23,105 nucleotides of DNA from a virus. Below the pieces are notes generated by a model that searched no databases, was not told the origin of the DNA, and saw nothing but the letters and a program-made list of their open reading frames with translations. Below, piece by piece: positions 10,287-17,594 of the stretch. The DNA is taken from the IMG/VR virus record IMGVR_UViG_3300027687_000076, positions 1 through 23,105 of that record, one strand, 5' to 3'. Both the position numbers and the translations under genes were made by a program. Within the stretch, counting starts at the first letter, position 1. Each line of letters starts with the position of its first letter.

Positions 10287-11857
10287 CACCACTAAAAACA
10301 CACCAACCTTGCCCAGACTGTGGCAGCAGTGACGCACTTACATTAAATACCAACGGAACAACTAAATGTTATTCGTGTGGTGACTTTACTTCCACCAATG
10401 ACCCTGTTGTTGGAGAGGTAGAAGACAATTTCGTTAAGGGTAAAATCATGCCACTTCCCAAGAGAGGTATTCATGAAGAGACCTGTAAGAAATACAACTA
10501 TAGAATAGGAGAAGTTAATGGACAGACCGTCCACATCGCCAACTATTGTGACTTAAATAAAAAAGTCGTTGCCCAAAAATATCGTTACGCTGATAAGAAG
10601 TTTAAGTGTAACGGTTCTCCTACTCACTTCTTCGGACAGCACCTATTCCCCAATGGTGGTAAACGATTAGTAATTACCGAGGGTGAGATAGATTGTCTTA
10701 CAGTTAGTCAGGTTCAGAATAACACTTGGGAAGTGGTTTCTCTTAGCTCAGGAGTGCAGAGCGCTAAGTCATTATTCAAACGTCAACTTGAATGGTTGAA
10801 TAAGTTTGAAGAGATTGTGCTTATGTTTGACTCTGATGAGGCGGGCAAGCAGGGCATGGAAGATGTCGCTCACATTATACCAGCAGGTAAATGTAAGATT
10901 GCTAACCTACCCATGAAGGATGCTAATGAACTGTTGTTAGCCGAGCAGCCCAAAGAAATACTAAAGGCTATATGGAACGCCAAGGTGTGGGGACTGGATG
11001 CAATCGTAGGTGGAGATGAGTTATATGAAAGGCTTACCTCACCTAAGAACTTTGAGTCTATCCCTTATCCTTTTGAGGGCTTGAACAAAATGACAAGAGG
11101 TATCCGCACAGGTGAGATAATTACCTTCTGTGCTGGTAGTGGTATTGGTAAGTCACAGATATGTAAAGAGGTAGCTTACAACATACTGACCACCACCGAT
11201 AAGAAGATAGGATACATTGCACTAGAAGAAAGTGTTGAGAGAACTGGCAATGGTATCATTGGTTTACATCTCAATAAATTATTACACCTAGATAACTTCG
11301 ATGATAACGAAGAATACAGAGCAGCCTACGAAGCCACTGTAGGTAACGGTAGGTTCTTTTTGTATGACCACTGGGGTTCCATCGAAGGGGACAAACTAGT
11401 TGGTCACATCCGCTACATGGCTAAGTCATTAGATGTTGAGTACATCGTTCTCGACCACATCTCAATCGTTATCTCAGGTAGCTCTGAAGGTGATGAGCGT
11501 AGAATGATAGACAACCTAATGACCAAGCTTCGTGCCTTGGTTGAGGAGTGTAAGATAGGTGTCATACTTGTCAGTCACTTGAAGCGACCTGAAGGTAGAG
11601 GACACGAGGACGGTGCAACCACATCGGTAGCACAACTACGTGGGTCGGCTGGTATCGCACAACTCTCCGATATGGTTATTGGTTTAGAGCGGAACCAACA
11701 AGACGTAGAGAGTAAACATCTCACATCAGTAAGAGTCCTGAAGAATAGATTCAGTGGTGATACTGGTGTTGCTTGCAACTTAAGGTGGCAAGTGGAGACA
11801 GGAAGACTAACAGAGGAAAAGTTTATAGAGGGAGAGACAGGTGAAAATTACTTTTAA
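10274..11857 (+). CDS. DNA primase-helicase, T7 gp4-like (527 aa)
   Basis: A bifunctional replication protein. The N-terminal zinc ribbon has four cysteines (C13, C16, C32, C35: PCPDCGSSD...KCYSCG). The TOPRIM primase has VITEGEIDCLTV and IVLMFDSDEAGKQG. The C-terminal RecA-like DnaB helicase has Walker A AGSGIGKSQ and Walker B YIVLDHISIVISGSS, followed by ILVSHLKRP and QLRGSAGIAQLSDMVIGLER. Length is close to T7 gp4A (566 aa). ATG 10274 is preferred over an in-frame ATG at 10247 because it places the zinc ribbon near the N-terminus as in T7. The acidic C-terminus ends EGETGENYF, an aromatic tail like that of gp4 which contacts DNA polymerase. It overlaps the endonuclease gene by 13 bp. Confidence 0.97.
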   Translation: MDDLTPLKTHQPCPDCGSSDALTLNTNGTTKCYSCGDFTSTNDPVVGEVEDNFVKGKIMPLPKRGIHEETCKKYNYRIGEVNGQTVHIANYCDLNKKVVAQKYRYADKKFKCNGSPTHFFGQHLFPNGGKRLVITEGEIDCLTVSQVQNNTWEVVSLSSGVQSAKSLFKRQLEWLNKFEEIVLMFDSDEAGKQGMEDVAHIIPAGKCKIANLPMKDANELLLAEQPKEILKAIWNAKVWGLDAIVGGDELYERLTSPKNFESIPYPFEGLNKMTRGIRTGEIITFCAGSGIGKSQICKEVAYNILTTTDKKIGYIALEESVERTGNGIIGLHLNKLLHLDNFDDNEEYRAAYEATVGNGRFFLYDHWGSIEGDKLVGHIRYMAKSLDVEYIVLDHISIVISGSSEGDERRMIDNLMTKLRALVEECKIGVILVSHLKRPEGRGHEDGATTSVAQLRGSAGIAQLSDMVIGLERNQQDVESKHLTSVRVLKNRFSGDTGVACNLRWQVETGRLTEEKFIEGETGENYF

Positions 11858-11860
11858 ATT

Positions 11861-12214
11861 ATGGAATATTGTTCAAACTTCAGATACGACCTCAAGGTGG
11901 GACAAGTTGCTGAGAAGCAAGTTGCTGACCTTTTACAAGACAAAAAGATTGAGGTCAAAAGAGACCTTAAAGCAAAGACTACTGGCAACCTATATATTGA
12001 ATATGAATCAAGGGGCAAGCCCTCTGGTATCTCTCGCTCCGAGGCAGACTACTGGTGCTTTGCGTTCGAGAATCTTTTCATCTTTATTGAGACAACCAAA
12101 CTCAAAGAGATAATAGAACCCATGAAGGGAAGCAGTATGGATAAACGAGGTGGAGATAAGAACTCCAGCAAGGGCATCCTCTTACCACTAGAACGATTAA
12201 CGGAATTGAAATGA
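11861..12214 (+). CDS. Probable PD-(D/E)XK-like nuclease (117 aa)
   Basis: The core IEVKRDLKAKTTGNLYIEYE followed by SRGKPSGISRSEADYWCFAF resembles a conserved phage protein family that I associate with the PD-(D/E)XK nuclease fold. The pattern is an N-terminal helix with Glu (QVAEKQVADLL), an E-V-K strand, a second acidic strand (YIEYE), then the A-D-Y-W turn. The catalytic set is not certain, so nuclease activity is inference. It starts 4 bp after the helicase stop, and its stop overlaps the DNA polymerase ATG (ATGA). It is therefore embedded in the replication operon at a place where T7 has other small genes. It could process DNA ends or host DNA. Confidence 0.6.
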   Translation: MEYCSNFRYDLKVGQVAEKQVADLLQDKKIEVKRDLKAKTTGNLYIEYESRGKPSGISRSEADYWCFAFENLFIFIETTKLKEIIEPMKGSSMDKRGGDKNSSKGILLPLERLTELK

Positions 12215-14010
12215 ACACACTGACATTTGATATAGAAACAAACGGAATTAAAAACTGGGCAACACTCAGTGACCTAGACACACTACATTGTTTATCCATC
12301 TACGAGTCATACACTCAAGAGATGAGCAGTTACAGCACAGTAGCGGGTAACATTGAAGAAGGACTTGAGAAGTTAAAGAACGCTAATACTATTGTAGGAC
12401 ACAACGTCATAGGGTTTGATGTCCCTGCCCTACGGAAGTTATATGGGTTCACTCACGACAACGTGATAGACACCTTGGTGTTAGCTCGGTGCATCTTTCC
12501 AGATGTACGCAACGATGACTTCAAGCGTGTAGACTTTGACACTAAGCTAATAGGCTCACACTCACTCAAGGCTTGGGGAACTCGACTAGGTATCCTCAAG
12601 GATAACTATGGTGAGACAGCGGACTGGTCACAGTGGACACAAGAGATGCAAGATTACTGCGAGCAAGATGTTCGTGTGACTTCTGCTTTGTATCTGTGGT
12701 TAAAGTGCAGACATCCATCAGAACAAATGATAGAGCTTGAGCATAAGTTCGCTACCCAAATGCGTCTCCAAGAATACAACGGGTTTCCTTTTGATAATAG
12801 AAAAGCTGTTGAACTTATGGAGAGACTGATGCTTGAGAGGTGCGAGATAGAGACAGAGCTACAAAAAGCTTTCCCTCCTGTCATTGAAAAAACTAAAAGT
12901 TTCCAATGGCAGAACCTAAATGGTGACCCCTTTCCTACCAAGAAATCTATGCTAGAGGTAGGCTACAAAGCTAACGAGTGCGTTAAGGGAGACCTTAAAA
13001 CTAAAGCTATTCCATTCAACCCCAACAGTCGCGACCAAATCTCTACTAGGCTAATGGAACAAGGATGGAAGCCTGCCGCGTTTGATGGTAAGCGCCCTGC
13101 TATAAATGAAAGCGTTCTTAAGGACATTAACACTGAGGAGTCTCTCAAACTATTACAGTTCTTGACCATCTCCAAAAGACTTGGACAACTCATGGAAGGT
13201 AACCAAGCTTGGATTAAGTTAGAGCGTGAGGGTAAGATACATGGTGGTATAAATACTAATGGTGCTATCAGTGGTCGATGCACTCATCAATCACCAAACG
13301 TAGCTCAAGTACCATCCGTCCGCAGTCCCTATGGTGGTGAGTGTAGAGAACTATTTACTGCACCAAAGGGTAAAGTATTAGTAGGATGTGACGCTAGTGG
13401 TTTAGAACTACGATGTCTTGCCCACTATCTATACCCATGGGACAACGGTAAGTATGCTAAGACTATCCTTGAAGGTGACATCCACACTGCTAATCAAAAA
13501 GCAGCAGGACTAGAGACAAGAGACCAAGCTAAGACTTTCATCTATGCCACACTGTATGGTGCAGGTGATGCCAAGATTGGTTCTATTGTTGGTGGTAGTT
13601 CTAAGGAAGGCAAGCGTCTCAAGGGTAACTTCAAGAAGAACCTACCAGCATACAGCAAGCTAGTAACAGCAGTCGAAGCTAAGGTCACATCAGTCGGTTC
13701 ACTCATCGGTCTTGATGGACGCAGGTTACCTTGTCGTTCAGCCCACTCAGCACTCAACTTACTATTGCAGTCAGCAGGTGCAGTCATAATGAAACAAGCC
13801 CTAGTGAACTTTGTAGCAGAAGCAACCAAGCCTTATGAGATGCACGCCAATGTTCACGATGAGGTGCAGTTTAGTTGCGACGCTAAGGATGCTCCAGTTC
13901 TTGGAGAGTTATTTGTCAAAGCAATTACCAAAGCAGGTGATGACTTGAACTTCAAGTGTCCTCTCGATGGTGAATACAAATCAGGAAACAACTGGAAGGA
14001 TACACACTAA
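12211..14010 (+). CDS. Family A DNA polymerase with 3'-5' exonuclease, T7 gp5-like (599 aa)
   Basis: The replicative polymerase. The exonuclease domain has D7/E9 (LTFDIETNG), GHNVIGFDVPAL and YCEQDVRV. The polymerase domain has motif A VGCDASGLELRCLAHYL (D394), motif B RDQAKTFIYATLYGAGDAKI, and motif C HANVHDEVQF (H549, D550). It is about 105 residues shorter than T7 gp5. Part of the loss lies before FNPNSRDQI, where T7 carries its thioredoxin-binding insertion. Only about 50 residues separate SFQWQNLNG from that motif here, so thioredoxin-based processivity may be absent or different. ATG 12211 overlaps the previous stop by 4 bp. The stop TAA shares its last A with the next ATG. Confidence 0.97.
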   Translation: MNTLTFDIETNGIKNWATLSDLDTLHCLSIYESYTQEMSSYSTVAGNIEEGLEKLKNANTIVGHNVIGFDVPALRKLYGFTHDNVIDTLVLARCIFPDVRNDDFKRVDFDTKLIGSHSLKAWGTRLGILKDNYGETADWSQWTQEMQDYCEQDVRVTSALYLWLKCRHPSEQMIELEHKFATQMRLQEYNGFPFDNRKAVELMERLMLERCEIETELQKAFPPVIEKTKSFQWQNLNGDPFPTKKSMLEVGYKANECVKGDLKTKAIPFNPNSRDQISTRLMEQGWKPAAFDGKRPAINESVLKDINTEESLKLLQFLTISKRLGQLMEGNQAWIKLEREGKIHGGINTNGAISGRCTHQSPNVAQVPSVRSPYGGECRELFTAPKGKVLVGCDASGLELRCLAHYLYPWDNGKYAKTILEGDIHTANQKAAGLETRDQAKTFIYATLYGAGDAKIGSIVGGSSKEGKRLKGNFKKNLPAYSKLVTAVEAKVTSVGSLIGLDGRRLPCRSAHSALNLLLQSAGAVIMKQALVNFVAEATKPYEMHANVHDEVQFSCDAKDAPVLGELFVKAITKAGDDLNFKCPLDGEYKSGNNWKDTH

Positions 14011-14159
14011 TGGCTGAACACTTAGTAAAAGAATCTATTGTGCTGGGTTTAGAAGTTAAGATTGATGAGCTTAAACAAACTCTCAGTAGTCTAGAGCTAC
14101 AGCGTATTCACTTAGTCAAACTTATAACCAAACTAGAAACATTCAAAAAAGAAATATGA
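14010..14159 (+). CDS. Small helical hypothetical protein (49 aa)
   Basis: ATG 14010 shares a base with the polymerase stop (TAATG), and its TGA (14157-14159) overlaps the exonuclease ATG (14156). Such tight coupling supports it as a real gene. The protein MAEHLVKESIVLGLEVKIDE, then LKQTLSSLELQRIHLVKLITKLETFKKEI, is almost all helix with leucine/isoleucine at heptad-like spacing: a probable short coiled coil. No family is recognised. It may be an accessory to polymerase or exonuclease. Confidence 0.65.
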   Translation: MAEHLVKESIVLGLEVKIDELKQTLSSLELQRIHLVKLITKLETFKKEI

Positions 14160-14893
14160 GCGGTAAAACAATAATGATAGATGGCGATATGATTATATAT
14201 CGTGCAGCGTTTTCATCAGAGGTGGAAACTAAATGGGATGATGATATATGGACACTTCATTCTTCAGAGGCAGCCGCTACCGCAAAGGTAGACGAACTCG
14301 TTGAGGGTATCATGAAGAAGTTAAAAGCTACTGATTACATTACGTGCATTAGTAGTAAGACTAACTTCCGTCATGACCTCTATCCAGCCTACAAGGCTAA
14401 CCGTTCCGACAAGCGTAAGCCGTTGGGCATCAAGGGATTAACTGAGTATATGTATGACTATCACAACGGGTTGATTGTCAATGACTTAGAAGCTGATGAC
14501 CTCATCGGTGTTCTCTGCACTAGGAACCCCAAGGATACCATAGCGGTGAGCGGTGACAAGGACTTCGGTACACTGCCCATCACTTGGTATAACCACTTGA
14601 AGGATGAGGTCACTACTACAAAGTTAAAACAAGCTAAACGCTTCCACCTTATTCAGACACTCACGGGTGACGCTATTGATGGATACAAAGGTCTCAAGGG
14701 TGTTGGCATTAAGACCGCAGAAAAGATATTAGATAAGAATGGTGCTACGTGGAAGACCGTTGTTGATGAGTATAAGAAGCATGACCTCACAGAAGATGAT
14801 GCCCTACTCACAGCACGACTAGCCTACATCCTACAGAAACAACATTACAACTTAGAAACTAAAAAGATAAAACTATGGACACCAAGAAAGTAA
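14156..14893 (+). CDS. 5'-3' exonuclease, FEN/T7 gp6-like (245 aa)
   Basis: It removes RNA primers and digests duplex DNA during replication and recombination. Metal-binding acidic clusters of the FEN family are visible: IMIDGDMIIYR near the N-terminus, LEADDLIGV and AVSGDKDF in the middle, and TGDAIDGYKGLKGVGIKTAEKI (helix-hairpin-helix with acidic residues) at about 175-200. The basic helical-arch region NFRHDLYPAYKANRSDKRKP is typical. It is shorter than T7 gp6 (300 aa). The start overlaps the preceding gene by 4 bp and the end overlaps the next by 19 bp. Confidence 0.95.
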   Translation: MSGKTIMIDGDMIIYRAAFSSEVETKWDDDIWTLHSSEAAATAKVDELVEGIMKKLKATDYITCISSKTNFRHDLYPAYKANRSDKRKPLGIKGLTEYMYDYHNGLIVNDLEADDLIGVLCTRNPKDTIAVSGDKDFGTLPITWYNHLKDEVTTTKLKQAKRFHLIQTLTGDAIDGYKGLKGVGIKTAEKILDKNGATWKTVVDEYKKHDLTEDDALLTARLAYILQKQHYNLETKKIKLWTPRK

Positions 14894-15270
14894 CATTACC
14901 TGACAGTGGTAAACGCTCAGAGTTTGACACAGGTGCAGTGAGAGATGCGATGGAGGGAAAAGGGATACCCTCGTTACTACCCATCGCTGCACTACGAGCT
15001 GCCTCTAAACGCTTTGAGGATGGAGCTAATAAGTATGGTCGTGACAACTGGACTAAGGGTATTCCACTCAGTAGATACATAGATAGTTTGTATAGACACC
15101 TCTGGCAATTCATCGAAGGGGATGAGAGTGAAGACCACGCTGGTGCTATCGTTTGGAACGCCATGTGTCTGGTTCAAACTGAAGAATGGATTAAGAATGG
15201 TAAGTTACCTAAGTCGTTAGATGACATAAGGAAGAGGGAATATGAAGTATCGAACCAAGAAGAAAGGTAA
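14875..15270 (+). CDS. dATP/dGTP diphosphohydrolase-like protein (131 aa)
   Basis: The pattern GAVRDAMEGKGIPSLLPIAAL, KRFEDGANKYGRDNWTKGIP, LSRYIDSLYRHLWQFIEGD and EDHAGAIVWNAMCLVQTEEW matches the phage family annotated as dATP/dGTP diphosphohydrolase N-terminal domain (DUF5664-type), an all-alpha MazG-like nucleotide-pyrophosphatase-related fold. The acidic residues E-G-D-E-S-E-D-H and the Y-R-H helix probably form the metal site. Members are common in tailed phages. Some 2-aminoadenine (Z-genome) phages use related enzymes, but no PurZ or DatZ gene is in this window, so a Z genome is not supported. It overlaps the exonuclease gene by 19 bp. Activity here is inference from family. Confidence 0.75.
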   Translation: MDTKKVTLPDSGKRSEFDTGAVRDAMEGKGIPSLLPIAALRAASKRFEDGANKYGRDNWTKGIPLSRYIDSLYRHLWQFIEGDESEDHAGAIVWNAMCLVQTEEWIKNGKLPKSLDDIRKREYEVSNQEER

Positions 15271-15272
15271 TT

Positions 15273-15461
15273 ATGGCTGACTCATTTCCCCCAATACATC
15301 CACAAATACTCAAAGCTTTGGTCGAAAACTTTCCCCAAAAAGATTTTGATACGAGTAAGTCATTAAGAGATATGGACTTTCATAATGGACAACGCTCGGT
15401 CATTAACTTTCTTACCCATCAATTCGAGATTCAAAACGAAAATATCCTAACGAAAGAATAA
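15273..15461 (+). CDS. Hypothetical small protein (62 aa)
   Basis: ATG 15273 has a Shine-Dalgarno-like AAGAAAGG (about 15260-15267). The protein MADSFPPIHPQILKALVENF...RSVINFLTHQFEIQNENILT is soluble and helical. The arrangement H-P-Q-I-L-K-A-L...F...H-N-G-Q-R-S-V-I-x-F-L recurs in small proteins at this place in marine T7-like phages, as far as I recall; function is unknown. It sits between nucleotide metabolism and virion genes. Confidence 0.65.
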   Translation: MADSFPPIHPQILKALVENFPQKDFDTSKSLRDMDFHNGQRSVINFLTHQFEIQNENILTKE

Positions 15462-15465
15462 TACC

Positions 15466-15669
15466 ATGTGCATGTCATCCCCTAAAATCCCAGACCCAGT
15501 TCCACCACCTGCCGCTCCTCCCCCTCCCACTAAGACGGCTAAGACGGTAGAGAACAAAGCTCTTAAGAACCGCAGTAGTTCTAAGAAGCGTGGTACTTCT
15601 GCTCTAACTATTCGTCGCTCTACAGTCAACACTGGCTCAAGTGGCACAGGTGCAAATATCTCTTACTAA
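15466..15669 (+). CDS. Small proline-rich virion-type protein, T7 gp6.7/gp7.3-like (67 aa)
   Basis: The N-terminus MCMSSPKIPDPVPPPAAPPP resembles the MC-S-PK-P start of T7 gp6.7 and of other small phage head proteins. The C-terminus (GTSALTIRR, then GSSGTGANISY) resembles the Ser/Gly-rich end of T7 gp7.3. Both T7 proteins are minor virion or assembly components encoded just before the portal gene, which fits the position here. The middle is basic (KNRSSSKKR). These similarities are from memory and short, so the call is tentative. Confidence 0.6.
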   Translation: MCMSSPKIPDPVPPPAAPPPPTKTAKTVENKALKNRSSSKKRGTSALTIRRSTVNTGSSGTGANISY

Positions 15670-15674
15670 TATAA

Positions 15675-17357
15675 ATGGCAGATAGAACCCTAACGGTAAA
15701 CGGTCAACCTTTCACATTTAATCGTGATAGGTTTGCAGGTGTAAGAACTATGACGGTGACAGCGGGCACAGTCCCTCTTACTGACGATACTACCTCAATC
15801 CAAGTAACCGTTGCGGGATATGCTGTCAATAGTGGGATATATACTACTTCGACTCCTGTCACTGGAAACTCTACTTGGAGTCAACAGGGAGGTGCTAGCA
15901 CTATTACTCCCAGCAATTTTAATGAGACAGATGGCTATTCGTATCTAGTTGAAGACCAGAGCGATTCCGACCCACAGATACTTCTTAATACTGGAGCTGG
16001 TTTCACTGACAGACCTTGGGAGGCTGTTATGCCTAGCTCACCCCAGTACAAGGTAACGATTACTGGGCTTCCGCTAACAGAGACAGTCACAGTAGACCGC
16101 ACAGCACAAGTAATAGATTCAGACCGCAAGGGTGAGTCTCGTCCACTACTAAGTAAAGTAGTTGGTGGGGCAGCAGCAGCATATTCTCTAAGAGACCTCA
16201 ACGACAAGCAAGGTAACAACAAGGTTGTGCGTGTGCGTAGAGGAAGCAACAATGTTGAAAGTGACTTTACAGCTTCTGGTGTATCTTCTGGAGCATTGTT
16301 AGACTTTGTTACCACACCTCAAATTGGATGGAATGCACAACCTACCTTTTCCAATGCCGCTGGGACTGGTAGTGTTACTTCCCAATCTTCTACAGCTACA
16401 ACAGCTACCGTTTCATTTACGGGAGAGGCAAGTTTAATTAGAGAAACCTCTAAGCCCAATCACGTCTTAGGCTCTTCGGGTGACCAAGTAATTTTTAATA
16501 TTTCAGTATCTGGTTTAGATAGTGCAGGAACGCTAAGGTTGCGTACGTCTGGGACTAATACTAGCGTTGGTAGTGCCACTAATATTAATAATGGGGACAA
16601 TCAAGATATCACAATAAATTTAAGTGGTAGCGCTGGTTATCTTGCTATGACTTTTGTAGCTTCTAGCGGTGGAACAATTACATTTAACTCAATTAAGGTA
16701 TTACCTAAGAGTGGCTTTGTAGAGACTTGGTATGACCAGTCAGGTAACAGCGAGGATGCCGTGCAAGCAACTGCTGGAAGCCAACCTAAGATTGTTATTG
16801 CTGGTTCTTTGGTAACAGGAGGAATAGATTTCCTTGATGGGACTGAGACTTTCCTTGAGACAACTAACTCCGATATTTGTAACGTCCCCCAACTCTCTTT
16901 CTTTACTGTATTAACTCCACATATTGCAAGTAGTCAACTTGCCGCCTTTTCTTGTGGGGCAACCGTTGGAAATAGCACAAGTTATGGGGGTTGGGAAATG
17001 AATCTAAATGGTTATGGTGACCTTGCTAGTTTTCAAACTCAAAGTAAAGGTAACAGTCTTGTGACTTCTACACAGACAGGTGTAACAAGTAGCGAAGCTC
17101 TATTATCATTCGTTAGTACTTTCCCCAACGCTTCTATTTCGAGGGACGGTGGGACTGTGACTACCTCAAGTTCTATGGTATCCCCAAATCAAACAAGCGC
17201 GGGCACAAGAAAATTTAGAATTGGCTGTAAATTTACTTTTCGGGCGGCTAACTTTTACACCCAGCCCATAAACGAAATAATTGTATATACATCCAACCAA
17301 ACAGCCAACCGTCCCGCCATCGAAGCTAACATTAACAATCAATACGACATCTACTAA
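15675..17357 (+). CDS. Virion surface protein with carbohydrate-binding-like domains (560 aa)
   Basis: A Ser/Thr/Gly-rich, beta-rich protein with no signal peptide. Residues about 165-211 (GGAAAAYSLRDL, KVVRVRRGSNNVESDFTASG, ALLDF) and about 347-560 (GFVETWYDQSGNSEDAVQAT, GGIDFLDGTETFLETTN) form the two parts of a concanavalin/LamG-like module known from phage tail and surface proteins, sometimes annotated arabinofuranosidase-like. Residues about 213-345 (Thr/Ser-rich, jelly-roll-like: VIFNISVSGLDSAGTLRLR) interrupt it, like an inserted carbohydrate-binding domain. An enzymatic role is not supported. It lies between a small gp6.7-like gene and the portal. The likely role is a decoration or receptor-binding/fibre protein; location in the virion is inference. 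Its stop overlaps the next ATG. Confidence 0.7.
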   Translation: MADRTLTVNGQPFTFNRDRFAGVRTMTVTAGTVPLTDDTTSIQVTVAGYAVNSGIYTTSTPVTGNSTWSQQGGASTITPSNFNETDGYSYLVEDQSDSDPQILLNTGAGFTDRPWEAVMPSSPQYKVTITGLPLTETVTVDRTAQVIDSDRKGESRPLLSKVVGGAAAAYSLRDLNDKQGNNKVVRVRRGSNNVESDFTASGVSSGALLDFVTTPQIGWNAQPTFSNAAGTGSVTSQSSTATTATVSFTGEASLIRETSKPNHVLGSSGDQVIFNISVSGLDSAGTLRLRTSGTNTSVGSATNINNGDNQDITINLSGSAGYLAMTFVASSGGTITFNSIKVLPKSGFVETWYDQSGNSEDAVQATAGSQPKIVIAGSLVTGGIDFLDGTETFLETTNSDICNVPQLSFFTVLTPHIASSQLAAFSCGATVGNSTSYGGWEMNLNGYGDLASFQTQSKGNSLVTSTQTGVTSSEALLSFVSTFPNASISRDGGTVTTSSSMVSPNQTSAGTRKFRIGCKFTFRAANFYTQPINEIIVYTSNQTANRPAIEANINNQYDIY

Positions 17358-17587
17358 TGTATCTAATTTACGCAAGCGAAGAAGCCGCCATTGAGCGAGC
17401 AGACGAAGAAGGCAAAGACAACAACTTCTCCTACTGGACTGAAGGCAAGGGAACCAGATGGTTGACTAAGCCAGTCCCTACGGCTGACGGTATGTGGGCT
17501 TTAGATGTTTCTGAGTATGACCTCGACGTATCCGAAGAATCCGCTACTATTGATGCCTATTCACCCCTAGAAGTCGAAGAGGACTAA
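17357..17587 (+). CDS. Acidic hypothetical protein (76 aa)
   Basis: ATG 17357 shares a base with the previous stop (TAATG), indicating coupling to the surface protein gene. The protein MYLIYASEEAAIERADEEGK, then SYWTEGKGTRWLTKPVPTAD and an acidic end (VSEESATIDAYSPLEVEED), is a small alpha/beta protein. I recall similar small proteins beside fibre-like genes in marine phages, but no function is known. It may be a chaperone for, or partner of, the upstream surface protein. Confidence 0.65.
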   Translation: MYLIYASEEAAIERADEEGKDNNFSYWTEGKGTRWLTKPVPTADGMWALDVSEYDLDVSEESATIDAYSPLEVEED

Positions 17588-17594
17588 TATATTT

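Noticed and set aside
14875-15270. Evidence for a 2-aminoadenine (Z) genome
   Set aside because: The enzyme family also occurs in phages with ordinary DNA and no PurZ- or DatZ-like gene is in the window.
15675-17357. Arabinofuranosidase enzyme
   Set aside because: The local similarity to that domain is common in phage surface proteins and no catalytic residues can be pointed to; a binding role is more likely.
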